The notes beneath the pieces are model-generated. The model searched no databases. It saw nothing but the letters and a program-made list of their open reading frames with translations, and was not told where the DNA came from. This document shows, one piece after another, positions 1 through 9,000 of a stretch of DNA of 33,835 bases; positions within the stretch are counted from its first letter, which is position 1; each line of letters opens with the position of its first letter. Location: positions 1 to 33,835 of the forward strand of contig CAMNHO010000017.1 of assembly GCA_946539765.1 (NCBI GenBank), written 5' to 3'. This DNA is from UBA4312 sp002394635. GTDB taxonomy: Bacteria; Bacillota_I; Bacilli_A; Erysipelotrichales; Erysipelotrichaceae. The translations under genes and the position numbers were made by a program.

Positions 1-2
1 AC

Positions 3-215
3 AATGTGGTAATGTCGTCGATCGTAGGACTGCTTATGTATGTATTGATCATTGCCGGAATCATTGTGATTGCGATGGAATGGAAAAACTGGATCCAGTT
101 TCTGCGAAGACATACCATACAATATCCTTATTTTCAGATGGCCTTTAAGCAGGTAAGCGTGATCTTGTTTGTGATCGTATTTGTGGTTCTTTCTGCCTTG
201 GTTATGGTCGTCTGA
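3..215 (+). CDS. C-terminal part of a small membrane protein (partial, runs off the left edge)
   Basis: The reading frame is open to the window edge and ends at TGA 213-215, so this is the 3' end of a gene whose start is not visible. It shows two strongly hydrophobic stretches, roughly residues 5-24 and 48-69 counted from the first in-frame GTG, separated by a basic, aromatic loop (WKNWIQFLRRH). That pattern fits a two-helix membrane tail. A GTG at position 6 could in principle start a 69-residue protein, but no ribosome binding site can be judged there. A rho-independent terminator lies about 70 bases downstream. No family is recognised. Confidence 0.5.
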   Translation, partial: NVVMSSIVGLLMYVLIIAGIIVIAMEWKNWIQFLRRHTIQYPYFQMAFKQVSVILFVIVFVVLSALVMVV

Positions 216-282
216 CAGGAACGATCATTAATGGAAAAACTCTGTAAAGTTCATAAAAACGTAGCGATGGTCATCCGAAAGA

Positions 283-310
283 CCCCTTATTTGTGTTAGG
301 GGCCTTTTTT
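283..310 (+). terminator. Rho-independent terminator
   Basis: CCCCT (283-287) pairs with AGGGG (298-302) around a ten-base loop, followed by CC and a run of six T. It closes the transcript of the membrane protein to its left. Confidence 0.6.
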
Positions 311-433
311 AATGTATTCGATCCATGACTTTTGTTGGATATGGGTAAAAAGATGATGATTTTGGGTTGTTTGTATACAAAATTAAGGAAACAATGAGAA
401 TAACATTGCGAGGCAATATAAAAAGGAGACAAA

Positions 434-709
434 ATGAAACGATATACAAAATCATCAAAACCGGTCATAGAGATCGAAGCTGTCCTGGTGGACAAGAAAA
501 GTGCGGAATTTACGCTGGTACCGCAGTTAGATCTGAGCCATCGAAACTATTATGAATTGTTTTTTAAGACAGACAATGGTCTGATCAGTCTGGAGGTAAG
601 CCCCTTTGAATACAGCGTTGTGGATATTGGCATGAAAGGACGGTTGAAGTATCAAGGGAAAGAACTGATATCCTTTGGAGACAGAATCCGGGAGCTTGAA
701 GAGTTTTAG
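434..709 (+). CDS. Small DUF2500-like protein
   Basis: A 91-residue cytosolic protein with no signal peptide or membrane helix. The C-terminal half (about residues 38-85, with YYELFFKTDNG, LEVSPFEYSVV, GMKGRLKYQG and LISFGDRI) resembles the conserved strand-rich core of DUF2500-type proteins, in which a polar beta strand is followed by a 'GdrGkLtyqG..fi.F.R' block. Most DUF2500 proteins carry an N-terminal membrane helix that is missing here. The start is supported by AAGGAGA 8 bases upstream. It stands alone between a terminator and the tRNA pair. The function is unknown, and the family assignment is recognition by eye. Confidence 0.65.
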   Translation: MKRYTKSSKPVIEIEAVLVDKKSAEFTLVPQLDLSHRNYYELFFKTDNGLISLEVSPFEYSVVDIGMKGRLKYQGKELISFGDRIRELEEF

Positions 710-835
710 TTAAAAAACAGATTGGAATAATCTACTGTTATGAATTTGTGTTGTCTATAAAATGATGATTATTTTAAAGAATAATAAATAAAGAAACAGT
801 AAAATAAAATTTTTTAATTTTTTATAAAAATAGTA

Positions 836-864
836 TTGACACCTGAAACAGTGCGTGATAATAT
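836..864 (+). promoter_or_regulatory. Promoter of the tRNA pair
   Basis: A -35 hexamer TTGACA (836-841) is followed 17 bases later by TAATAT (859-864); a TATAAT also sits at 862-867. The upstream 90 bases are extremely AT-rich, like an UP element. The predicted start is just upstream of the first tRNA at 885, which fits a strong stable-RNA promoter. Confidence 0.65.
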
Positions 865-884
865 AATTGAGCATCAACAAACAC

Positions 885-961
<77 letters not shown>

Positions 962-983
962 CGTTTGTTGATTTCACATACAT

Positions 984-1059
984 GGGGTGTTAGCTCAGCT
1001 GGGAGAGCACCTGCTTTGCAAGCAGGGGGTCAGCGGTTCGATCCCGCTACGCTCCACCA
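984..1059 (+). tRNA. tRNA-Ala(UGC) with encoded CCA
   Basis: Acceptor GGGGTGT (984-990) pairs with ACGCTCC (1049-1055), with A1056 and encoded CCA 1057-1059. The third acceptor pair is G986-T1053, the G3-U70 wobble that is the identity element for alanyl-tRNA synthetase. The anticodon stem CCTGC/GCAGG encloses TTTGCAA with anticodon TGC at 1017-1019. The Ile-Ala order is that found in many rRNA operon spacers, but no rRNA sequence flanks it here. Confidence 0.95.
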
Positions 1060-1070
1060 TAGTGTACAGT

Positions 1071-1095
1071 AAGTTCCGAAAGGAACTTTTTTTTT
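1071..1095 (+). terminator. Rho-independent terminator of the tRNA transcript
   Basis: AAGTTCC (1071-1077), a GAAA tetraloop and GGAACTT (1082-1088), followed by a T run to 1095. A compact, strong terminator 12 bases after the tRNA-Ala CCA. Confidence 0.9.
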
Positions 1096-1170
1096 ACTTC
1101 TCCTTACGGATTTCATTCTTTGCATGAATTGTTATGGTATATAATATAAGCAAGATAAAGGAGATACATT

Positions 1171-1743
1171 ATGAACTTGCTACAATTATTATTAGGAACG
1201 ATGACATCAAACAGCTCGGTGAGCTCAGTTTCCGAACAAACCGGTATTTCTTCGGAGATGGTTAAAAAGCTGTTGATCCTGGCTTTGCCTCTGTTGATTC
1301 GTTATATGACGCAGAATGCTTCCAATCAGACAGGGGCCCAATCTTTGTTAAATGCCTTGGGACAACATTCCTCCAACAAAAGTATGTCATCCATGATCAA
1401 TGAAGCGGACAATGAAGATGGAAAAAAGATCATCGGCCATATCTTGGGAAAAGATCAAGGAAGTGTTGTTAGCTCATTGGCTTCGCAAACCGGTTTGCAG
1501 GATGACCAGGTTACATCCGTTTTAGGACAGATTGCACCGGGTTTATTGTCTGGATTGTCGGCTGCAACGACACAGCCAAAGCAGGACGAACTGTCCGGAT
1601 TGTTGAATATGTTCGGAGGACAGGCTACTTCTCAATCTGCTTCACTGGATCTGTTGGGAACATTGTTAGGATCCGGCAAACCATCACAGGGTACTGTGGA
1701 TGGCAGTGACTTGCTGAACCTTCTGGGACAATTTATGAAATAA
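1171..1743 (+). CDS. DUF937 (YidB-like) family protein
   Basis: A 190-residue protein resembling DUF937. It has repeated helical 'LLxxLG' segments: an N-terminal segment (LLQLLLGTMTSN, VSSVSEQTGISSEMVKKLLILALPLLI), a central segment (HILGKDQGSVVSSLASQTGL then VTSVLGQIAPGLLSGL) and a C-terminal Gly/Ser-rich tail with three LLxxLG motifs. The two 'QTGL/I..e.v..lL...aP.ll..l' units are the internal repeat typical of the family, whose function is not established. No signal peptide is seen. AAAGGAG sits 8 bases before the ATG, and a terminator follows 1 base after the stop, so it is monocistronic. Confidence 0.8.
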   Translation: MNLLQLLLGTMTSNSSVSSVSEQTGISSEMVKKLLILALPLLIRYMTQNASNQTGAQSLLNALGQHSSNKSMSSMINEADNEDGKKIIGHILGKDQGSVVSSLASQTGLQDDQVTSVLGQIAPGLLSGLSAATTQPKQDELSGLLNMFGGQATSQSASLDLLGTLLGSGKPSQGTVDGSDLLNLLGQFMK

Positions 1744-1744
1744 T

Positions 1745-1767
1745 AAAAGGGGATTTCCCCTTTTTTT
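1745..1767 (+). terminator. Rho-independent terminator
   Basis: AAAAGGGG, loop ATTT, CCCCTTTT with the T run continuing to 1767. Directly after the DUF937 gene. Confidence 0.85.
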
Positions 1768-1827
1768 ATTTTATGACATATTGTGTGTCGGTTATGCTTG
1801 TATTCTTTTAGTAAAGAGGAGGATACA

Positions 1828-2052
1828 ATGACAATCGAACAATACATGGAACTACCTTACCGGATCGAAATAGAAGAGGAGAATGGAAAGTATCGAATTT
1901 GTTATCCGGAATTACCAAACTGCTTTGTGATCGTATCATCGCTGGATCGGCTGGTGGAAACGACAAAAAGTTTAAAAAGATGCTGGTTTCAATGTGCGAT
2001 CCATTCTAATTTTGAAATTCCGCTGCCAACCATGATGATGGATATTCTTTGA
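1828..2052 (+). CDS. HicB-like small protein (orphan)
   Basis: A 74-residue protein. The strand-rich core (MELPYRIEIEEENGKYRICYPELPNCFV, then a helix LDRLVETTKSLKRCWFQCAIHS and FEIPLP) matches the partial RNase H fold of HicB proteins ('YPELPGC..dG.t.eEA..na.eal...l......ipiP'). A longer in-frame start exists at 1783, but ATG 1828 follows GAGGAGG by 5 bases and is preferred. There is no C-terminal DNA-binding domain and no HicA toxin on either side, so it is either an orphan or one of the HicB-fold proteins with another role. The HAD phosphatase starts 21 bases downstream and is probably co-transcribed. Confidence 0.72.
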   Translation: MTIEQYMELPYRIEIEEENGKYRICYPELPNCFVIVSSLDRLVETTKSLKRCWFQCAIHSNFEIPLPTMMMDIL

Positions 2053-2073
2053 GAAAAATGATTTAATAGGGAT

Positions 2074-2751
2074 ATGGAAAAGTTTCAGTGCATATTATTT
2101 GATTTAGACGGAACCTTGACCGAATCGGGACCTGGCATCATTCATTCCATGGGCTATGCGTTAAAACAGATGGGCATCCAGGAAACAGAACGACTGAAGG
2201 AATTTATCGGACCACCCTTGAATATGACGCTCAGTCGTCTGTATCACATGAATGAAGAAGAAATCAAACAGACGATCCGTTTATATCGCCAGTGGTTTGA
2301 CGAACACGAAATCTTTAACTTTGAAGTGTATCCAGGCATCCTTGAGATACTGATGGAATGTGAACACCGGGGAATCGTATGTGCTGTTGCCTCCAGCAAG
2401 CCGGAATATTATGTGCGCAGGATGCTGGAGCATGCCGGTATCGATTCGTATTTTCGTTTGATCTGCGGGACAGCCATGTCAGATGAGACTACCAAAGGGA
2501 ATAGGGATAACAAGCAGGAAGTGATCCGAACGGTTCTGACTACATTCAGAGGGCAGCAGACCATTGATGATAAAACATCTGTTGTCATGGTCGGGGATAA
2601 GAAAAACGATGTGGACGGGGCAGCCGTGAATCAGATTCCCTGCATCGGTGTCGGTTATGGGTACGGAAGCAAGGAAGAATTGGGACAGGCACAGTATTAT
2701 GTAAAAACGACACAAGAGCTGTATGCGCTTCTTTTCAATCAACAGGCATAA
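2074..2751 (+). CDS. HAD-superfamily phosphatase (phosphoglycolate phosphatase / 5'-nucleotidase type)
   Basis: A 225-residue HAD subfamily IA hydrolase. Motif I is FDLDGTLTE (nucleophile D10, acid D12), a helical cap with the GPPLNMTL signature follows at about 50-60, motif II is AVASSKP, a lysine motif lies in GNRDNKQEV and motif IV is MVGDKKNDVDGA. The GPPL cap signature is usual for the branch annotated as Gph-like or 5'-nucleotidase, so the substrate is probably a small phosphomonoester such as phosphoglycolate or a nucleotide. The exact substrate cannot be read from sequence. The start has only a weak upstream AGGGA. It sits just after the HicB-like gene. Confidence 0.85.
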   Translation: MEKFQCILFDLDGTLTESGPGIIHSMGYALKQMGIQETERLKEFIGPPLNMTLSRLYHMNEEEIKQTIRLYRQWFDEHEIFNFEVYPGILEILMECEHRGIVCAVASSKPEYYVRRMLEHAGIDSYFRLICGTAMSDETTKGNRDNKQEVIRTVLTTFRGQQTIDDKTSVVMVGDKKNDVDGAAVNQIPCIGVGYGYGSKEELGQAQYYVKTTQELYALLFNQQA

Positions 2752-2777
2752 CAAACTGTATTCAATCAATATCGTGG

Positions 2778-2783
2778 TATACT
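2778..2783 (+). promoter_or_regulatory. Extended -10 promoter of the patatin-like gene
   Basis: TGG precedes TATACT (2778-2783), giving an extended -10 element about 20 bases upstream of the start of the patatin-like gene. No good -35 is visible. Confidence 0.4.
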
Positions 2784-2805
2784 GAAGGGCAAAGGGGGTT
2801 TTAAA

Positions 2806-3651
2806 ATGATTGGAATTGTTGATGTTGGCGGTGGAATGCGTGGTGCTTATGGGGCCGGCATTCTGGATTATTGTATGATGCACGATATACATTTTGATTA
2901 TTGTATCGGCGTATCGGCAGGTAGTGCCAACTGTATTTCCTATCTGGCCGGACAGATTCACAGAAACTATGAATTTTACACAAAATACATCTTCCGCAAG
3001 GATTATATGGGAATTAAGAATTATTTGCAGACGCATTCCTATTTAAATCTGGATTATATCTATGGTACGTTATCCAATTCAGATGGCGAAAGTCCATTGG
3101 ATTTTGATGCGATCCAGAGGTCTGATAAGATTTTGAAGGTTGTCTGTACCGATGCAGAAACAGGCTATCCGGTTTATTTCGGAAACGAAGATGTGCATAA
3201 AGATGATTATGCGATCATCAAGGCTTCCAGCTGTGTACCGGTCATTGATGAACCATATCCGGTATATGAGCGTTTCTACTATGATGGAGGCATCAGTGAT
3301 CCCATTCCTTTTCGCAAAGCGCTGGAGGATGGCTGTGACAAGGTGGTCATTATCCTGACACGACCGAAAGACTTCTATCGGGATCCGAAAAAAGATATGG
3401 CGTTGTCGCGTTTGATCGAAAGAAAATATCCGAATGCAGCAGTTCAGCTGGCCAGCCGGGCTGTGACATACAATATCAGCCTGGATCAGGCGAAGGAGTA
3501 TGAAAAAAAGGGAAAAGTATTGATCGTGGCACCGGACGATATCGGCGATATGGATACGTTGACCAAAGACAAAGAGGCTATTGATAAGCTGTATGAAAAA
3601 GGATATCTGGATGCGATCCAACTGTATGATTTCTTAGGTATTTCAAAATGA
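2806..3651 (+). CDS. Patatin-like phospholipase family protein
   Basis: A 281-residue serine acyl hydrolase of the patatin family. The N-terminal oxyanion loop DVGGGMRGAYGAGIL (residues 6-20) is followed by the nucleophile elbow GVSAGS (S37), and the catalytic aspartate lies in YDGGISDPIP (D160). Together these make the Ser-Asp dyad of patatins. The C-terminal part (VVIILTRPKDF, then a helical region) matches the bacterial RssA/YjjU-like branch. No signal peptide is present, so it acts inside the cell, probably on membrane lipids or acyl esters. AAGGGGG lies 9 bases before the ATG. The gene has its own terminator, whose hairpin contains the stop codon. Confidence 0.9.
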   Translation: MIGIVDVGGGMRGAYGAGILDYCMMHDIHFDYCIGVSAGSANCISYLAGQIHRNYEFYTKYIFRKDYMGIKNYLQTHSYLNLDYIYGTLSNSDGESPLDFDAIQRSDKILKVVCTDAETGYPVYFGNEDVHKDDYAIIKASSCVPVIDEPYPVYERFYYDGGISDPIPFRKALEDGCDKVVIILTRPKDFYRDPKKDMALSRLIERKYPNAAVQLASRAVTYNISLDQAKEYEKKGKVLIVAPDDIGDMDTLTKDKEAIDKLYEKGYLDAIQLYDFLGISK

Positions 3652-3664
3652 GATACCTTTTTTT
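3636..3664 (+). terminator. Rho-independent terminator containing the stop codon
   Basis: AGGTAT (3636-3641) pairs with ATACCT (3653-3658), followed by seven T. The TGA of the patatin-like gene (3649-3651) lies in the loop. Confidence 0.75.
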
Positions 3665-3698
3665 ATGATATACTTGAACATGAATGTGGGGTGGATCT

Positions 3699-4583
3699 AT
3701 GAACGCAAATGTAACTTGTGTTGCTTGTTTGTTGAATAAGGAAGAGCAGGCGTTACGTGCCTTTGTTGATGATGAAAAAAAAGAAAGATATATACAGAGC
3801 GTTTTAAAGCTGCTCTATGACCATGGATTAAAACAGTCAAGTCCCTGGCTGGCTATGCATCTTGAACAGATGCGCAAGGAAGCCTATGGGCAGATAATAG
3901 ATTATGCACCTATCAAAAGAAAGTATAATGAATACATGCTGACAATTCAGGAAACGATCGATCAGTCGATCCGGCATTCCGATGATCCGATTGCGGCTGG
4001 CATCCGCTATGTATGTGCCGGAAACTATATAGACTTCGGAGCGATGGCAACGGTGGATGATGCAATCCTAAAGACGATCTTGACCAAAGCGAAGACAACA
4101 CCTGTTGATCCAAAGGAATTACAGGCTTTTAAAGAGGATCTGGAAAAGGGAAAAGAAGTGGTGTATTTCTTGGATAACTGTGGAGAGATCGTTCTGGATA
4201 AACTGTTTATTCGATTATTGAAGGAAAAGTATCCACATCTGCAGATCCATGCCTGTGTACGTGGCAAGCCGATCCTCAACGATGCTTCTATGGAGGACGC
4301 TATCGAAGTGGGGTTGACAGAAGTTGCCGAATGTATTGATACCGGTGCCGGGGCACCAGGTGCTGTGTATTCGCTGATGAGTGATGAAACAAAGGAAATG
4401 GTAAAAAAAGCTGATGTGATCATCTCCAAAGGAATGGGGAATTTTGAAGGGCTCCATGGAGAAGGATTCAATCCGTATTTCTTATTTCTGTGTAAATGTG
4501 AATTATTTACTCGTCGTTTCGGTCTAGGCTTGTATGATATGGTCTTCGTGCGGGAACAGCGGATGAACTTGATAACAAAGTAA
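3699..4583 (+). CDS. DUF89 / ARMT1-like damage-control phosphatase
   Basis: A 294-residue DUF89 protein. It begins with a CVAC pair (residues 6-9), usual for the bacterial branch, followed by an all-helical N-terminal domain and then the catalytic Rossmann-like core: VVYFLDNCGEIVLDK (metal-binding Asp-Asn), VRGKPILNDAS, IDTGAGAPGA, and KADVIISKGMGNFEGLHG. The family consists of metal-dependent phosphatases thought to remove damaged or overflow phosphometabolites; the substrate here is unknown. ATG 3699 follows GGGGTGGA by 5 bases and is preferred to the in-frame ATG 15 bases upstream. It lies alone between the patatin-like gene's terminator and cysE. Confidence 0.88.
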   Translation: MNANVTCVACLLNKEEQALRAFVDDEKKERYIQSVLKLLYDHGLKQSSPWLAMHLEQMRKEAYGQIIDYAPIKRKYNEYMLTIQETIDQSIRHSDDPIAAGIRYVCAGNYIDFGAMATVDDAILKTILTKAKTTPVDPKELQAFKEDLEKGKEVVYFLDNCGEIVLDKLFIRLLKEKYPHLQIHACVRGKPILNDASMEDAIEVGLTEVAECIDTGAGAPGAVYSLMSDETKEMVKKADVIISKGMGNFEGLHGEGFNPYFLFLCKCELFTRRFGLGLYDMVFVREQRMNLITK

Positions 4584-4648
4584 GTATATAAAAAGACAAT
4601 TTAAGGGATATTTGATAAACTATGTGTAAATAAACAGAGGGCGTGACT

Positions 4649-5593
4649 ATGAACCAGACAGAATATAATGAAATTGAAAGCATTGTTGAAACGATATTAG
4701 ATGATTATAAGAATAACCGGGACATTGATAAGATGACAATGCATCATCAGCCGGATCAGGAAAAGATCTACGATATTATGAATAAACTGATGCGGATCGT
4801 TTACCCGGGATATTACAGAGACCGCGTATACAAGATATTTAATATGCGGCATACATTATCAACCTTGATAGAAGATGTATTATTTAATTTACGAAAACAA
4901 GTTGGCATCGCTTTGCGAAACGATCCGAAATACAGAGATGCTGAAGAATCTTTGGTGCGCAATGCCTCTAAGGAAATCACCATGGAGTTCTTCAAACGAA
5001 TTCCCAAGATCCGGGAATATTTAAATACGGATCTTTTGGCTACCTTTGACGGGGATCCTGCCGCTGACAGTAAAGATGAGATCGTATTGTGTTATCCGGG
5101 GCTGTACGCCATTACCATCTATCGGATTGCCCATGAACTGTTTTCTTTAAATGTTCCGATCATTCCACGTATGATGTCCGAGCATGCACATAATAAAACG
5201 GGGATCGATATTCACCCGGGAGCTACGATCGGAAAATATTTCTTCATTGACCACGGTACCGGCATCGTTATCGGTTCCACCACCGAGATCGGTGAGCATG
5301 TCAAGATCTATCAGGGAGTTACCCTGGGCGCTTTGTCAACCAGTGGAGGACAGTCTTTGCATGGTGTAAAACGTCATCCGACAATCGAAGATTATGTAAC
5401 GATCTATTCCGGTGCTTCCGTATTGGGAGGAAATTCACGGATCGGACATCATTCCATTATCGGCAGTAACGTGTTCTTGACGTACACGATCAATCCGAAC
5501 ACTCGTGTTTCTATTCGTAACCATGAGCTGACGATCAAAAACAACGAGCATACTGTCCGGGATACAGAAGAAAACTGGGGAGAAAAGATATGA
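4649..5593 (+). CDS. cysE: Serine O-acetyltransferase
   Basis: Transfers acetyl from acetyl-CoA to L-serine, the first committed step of cysteine synthesis. The 314-residue protein has a long helical N-terminal region (about 1-165) and a left-handed beta-helix. Key blocks are NKTGIDIHPGATIGKYFFIDHGTGIVIG, which contains the catalytic Asp-His pair, then GVTLGALS, KRHPTIEDYVTIYSGASVLGG and the C-terminal strand region. The size fits the longer anaerobe-type SATs rather than the short EpsC/CysE forms. ATG 4649 is chosen over GTG 4643 because GAGGG lies 7 bases upstream of the ATG but only 1 base from the GTG. It overlaps the next gene by 4 bases (ATGA), so the two are translationally coupled. 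No cysteine synthase is nearby. Confidence 0.92.
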   Translation: MNQTEYNEIESIVETILDDYKNNRDIDKMTMHHQPDQEKIYDIMNKLMRIVYPGYYRDRVYKIFNMRHTLSTLIEDVLFNLRKQVGIALRNDPKYRDAEESLVRNASKEITMEFFKRIPKIREYLNTDLLATFDGDPAADSKDEIVLCYPGLYAITIYRIAHELFSLNVPIIPRMMSEHAHNKTGIDIHPGATIGKYFFIDHGTGIVIGSTTEIGEHVKIYQGVTLGALSTSGGQSLHGVKRHPTIEDYVTIYSGASVLGGNSRIGHHSIIGSNVFLTYTINPNTRVSIRNHELTIKNNEHTVRDTEENWGEKI

Positions 5594-6021
5594 GATTTTG
5601 TCTGTATTCTCCCGGCATGAACTGGGAGGCAAGAGGCTTTCCCGGTGTGGAGGATGAACAGATACTGACAATTGATGAATACGGGAATGTTTGCTTGGAA
5701 ACGTATTGTTATTCGTTGGAGCATGAGAAGGTAGTCAAACGAAAAGAGTCTTGTTTATTGGATGAAAAGACGACACAGGACTTGATACACTATCTTGAAA
5801 TCGTCAGCCAGACAGAGCCTTCAGACTATCCGGATTATATCCGGCCCTGGATTTTGAGCTGGGAGGATGGCCAGACCAACGGCTTGATGAATGGAAAAGT
5901 GTATGCCGATGATGTAGATCTGAACGAATACATGCGTAAGGTCATACCGCTATCCGATTTGTTCGTCTTTGATAATACGGACCGGCAGGATATTGGAATG
6001 GGCTGTTATTGTGCAGAATAA
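5590..6021 (+). CDS. Hypothetical protein translationally coupled to cysE
   Basis: A 143-residue soluble protein with no recognised family. The sequence is acidic and aromatic-rich: an N-terminal MRFCLYSPGMNWEARGFPG, a strand-rich middle (ILTIDEYGNVCLETYCYS), a central WILSWEDG and a C-terminal cysteine pair (GMGCYCAE). The ATG overlaps the cysE stop codon, and a terminator begins 4 bases after its own stop, so it is the last gene of a two-gene unit. The coupling hints at a role connected to serine or cysteine metabolism, but that is only inference from position. Confidence 0.75.
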   Translation: MRFCLYSPGMNWEARGFPGVEDEQILTIDEYGNVCLETYCYSLEHEKVVKRKESCLLDEKTTQDLIHYLEIVSQTEPSDYPDYIRPWILSWEDGQTNGLMNGKVYADDVDLNEYMRKVIPLSDLFVFDNTDRQDIGMGCYCAE

Positions 6022-6024
6022 ATG

Positions 6025-6054
6025 AAAAGTGAGAGGATGTCCTCTCACTTTTTC
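6025..6054. terminator. Bidirectional terminator between convergent transcripts
   Basis: An 11-base perfect stem AAAGTGAGAGG (6026-6036) / CCTCTCACTTT (6041-6051) with a four-base loop. T runs follow on the plus strand, and the A run on the other side serves the minus strand. It terminates the cysE unit and carB; the carB stop (6045-6047, minus) lies inside the stem. Confidence 0.9.
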
Positions 6055-9000
6055 TCTTTGATCTGTTCATGCCATTCTTGCAGAGAATGGATCGGATTGA
6101 TCGTATGCTCACGCATATATTTGATACCTTGTGCTGCGGCAGAACCGGCAGCCATGGTGGTCAGATACGGAATCTTGTGCTTGATGGCCGTTTTACGTAG
6201 ATAGCTGTCATCATGGGCACTCATCTTGCCGATTGGTGAGTTGATAACCAAATTGATTTCACCGTTGGTCATCAGGTCGATAATATTCGGACGGCCTTCG
6301 TACAGCTTCTTCACATACAGACATGGAATACCAGCATTCTGGATGCATTCGAAGGTCTTTCCGGTAGCGATGATCTTAAAGCCGAGATTATAGAAGATTT
6401 CAGCAACTTCCGGTACTTCTGCTTTGTCCTGGTCGTTGACAGAAATCAAGATGTTTCCTTTTAAAGGAAGAACCATAGAGGCTCCTTCCTGCGCCTTGTA
6501 GTAGGCTTCACCAGTTGACTTGGCAATGCCCAGCACTTCACCCGTTGAGCGCATTTCCGGTCCGAGGATCGGATCGACTTCCTGGAACATATTGAACGGG
6601 AAGACGGCTTCTTTGACACCGTAATATGGGATGTCTCTTTCACCCAGGTTTTCCACCGGGCTAGGACGTCCGGTCAGATCACGGGTGATGATATCCGTGG
6701 CCAGCGGCACCATGCGGATACCACAGACCTTGGATACTAAAGGTACGGTTCGGGAAGCACGAGGATTGGCTTCCAATACGAAGATCTTACCGTCTTCGAT
6801 GGCATACTGCATATTCATTAAGCCGACCACATTCATTTCTTCGGCAATTTTGCGTGTATATTCCTTGATGGTTTTCAGCTGTTCATCTGTGATGTTCTGT
6901 GATGGAATGATACAAGCAGAGTCTCCGGAATGGATTCCGGCCAGCTCAATGTGCTCCATAACCGCTGGAACATACGCATGTTTTCCATCGCTGATGGCAT
7001 CCGCTTCACACTCCAGGGCATGATGCAGGAAACGGTCGATCAAGATCGGACGATCCGGTGTGACGCCAACGGCTGCCTTCATGTAGTCAGCCATACTTTC
7101 ATCATCATATACAACTTCCATGCCTCGTCCGCCTAATACATAGGAAGGGCGCACCATACATGGATAACCAATTTGATTGGCGATTTCCACAGCCTCTTCT
7201 ACGGTTGTGGCCATACCGGATTCCGGCATAGGGATCTCCAGTTTATCCATCATATTTCGGAACAGGTCACGGTCTTCGGCCAGATCGATGACTTCCGGCG
7301 ATGTTCCCAGAATGCGAACACCGTTTTTCTCCAGCTCACTGGCCAGATTCAGAGGGGTCTGACCACCAAACTGGGCGATGACACCAACTGGTTTTTCTTT
7401 CTTATAAATGCTCAATACATCTTCTAATGTCAATGGTTCAAAATACAGTTTATCGGATGTATCGTAATCGGTGGATACAGTTTCCGGATTACAGTTTACG
7501 ATAATGGTTTCAAATCCGAGCTTTTTCAAAGACTGGGCTGCGTGTACACAACAATAGTCAAATTCAATACCTTGACCGATCCGGTTCGGACCACCGCCCA
7601 GGATCATGATCTTTGGTTTGTCTTCGTTGACAGGATCTTTGTCTTCACCATTATATGTTGAATAGTAATAGGCACTGTTTTCGGTACCGCTGACATGAAC
7701 ACCATCCCAGGCTTCTTCCAATCCCAGCTCGATCCGTTTGTTGCGGATCTGATCTTCTGGTACATCCAGGATCTGTGACAAGTATTTATCGGAGAATCCG
7801 TCTTTCTTTGCCTGGATGAACAAATTGTCGGATGGCAAGCTTCCATTGCAGGCTAACAGACGCTCTTCGAGCTCGACCAGCTCTTTCATTTGTTCGATGA
7901 AGTATTCCTTGACATTGGTCAAATTATGGATCTCGGCAACACTGGCTCCCTTACGCAGCGCTTCATACATGATAAAGTGGCGCTCACTGGATGGATCCAC
8001 CAGCAAGGACAGAAGTTTTTGTTTGCTCATCTGATCATAGCCATTGACATGTCCCAGGCCATAACGTCCTTTTTCCAGAGAACGGATGGCTTTCTGGAAG
8101 GCTTCTTTATAGGTTTTACCGATGCTCATGACTTCACCGACAGCGCGCATCTGGGTACCTAATTTATCATCGACCCCCTTGAACTTTTCAAAAGCCCAGC
8201 GGGCGAATTTCACGACGACATAATCACCGCCTGGCATATATTTATCCAGGGTTCCATACTTGCCGCAAGGCAGTTCGGATAAAGTTAATCCGGTTGCCAG
8301 TTTCGCTGATACAAGGGCAATCGGGAAGCCAGTTGCCTTGGAGGCAAGGGCACTGGAGCGGGATGTTCGCGGGTTGATTTCGATAACGATAATACGGTCG
8401 CTGACCGGATCGTGTGCAAACTGTACGTTGGTTCCCCCGATCACGCCGATATGCTCAACGATTTTGTAAGCCTGTTCCTGCAAACGGGCTTGTAGTTCTT
8501 CGGAGATGGTCAGCATAGGCGCTGTACAGAAAGAGTCACCTGTATGCACACCCATCGGATCGACGTTTTCTATGAAGCAAACCGTGATCATATTGTTGTC
8601 CTTATCGCGGACAACTTCCAGTTCCAGCTCTTCCCATCCAAGGATGGATTCTTCAACCAGGACTTGTCCGACCAGACTGGCCTGCAGACCACGGGCACAT
8701 ACGGTTTTCAGCTCTTCACGGTTATAGACCAGACCGCCACCGGCACCACCCATTGTGTAGGCTGGCCGCAGCACAACCGGATAACTGAGGTCATCGGCAA
8801 TTTGAAGTGCCTGATCTACGCTGTAAGCGACTTCGCTGCGAGCCATTTCGATGCCCAGCATGTTCATGGTCTTCTTGAATTCAATACGGTCTTCGCCTCG
8901 TTCGATCGCATCTACCTGTACACCGATAACCTGTACATTGTATTTGTCCAGAATACCTTCTTTATACAGCTCGGCACAAAGATTCAGCCCGGATTGTCCA

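Noticed and set aside
370..381. TTTGTATACAAA palindrome upstream of the DUF2500-like gene
   Set aside because: A single 12-base AT-rich palindrome with no second copy and no candidate regulator nearby; too weak to call an operator.
2479..3036. 185-residue minus-strand frame
   Set aside because: It spans the end of the HAD gene, the promoter and the start of the patatin-like gene in antisense; no start signal or motif.
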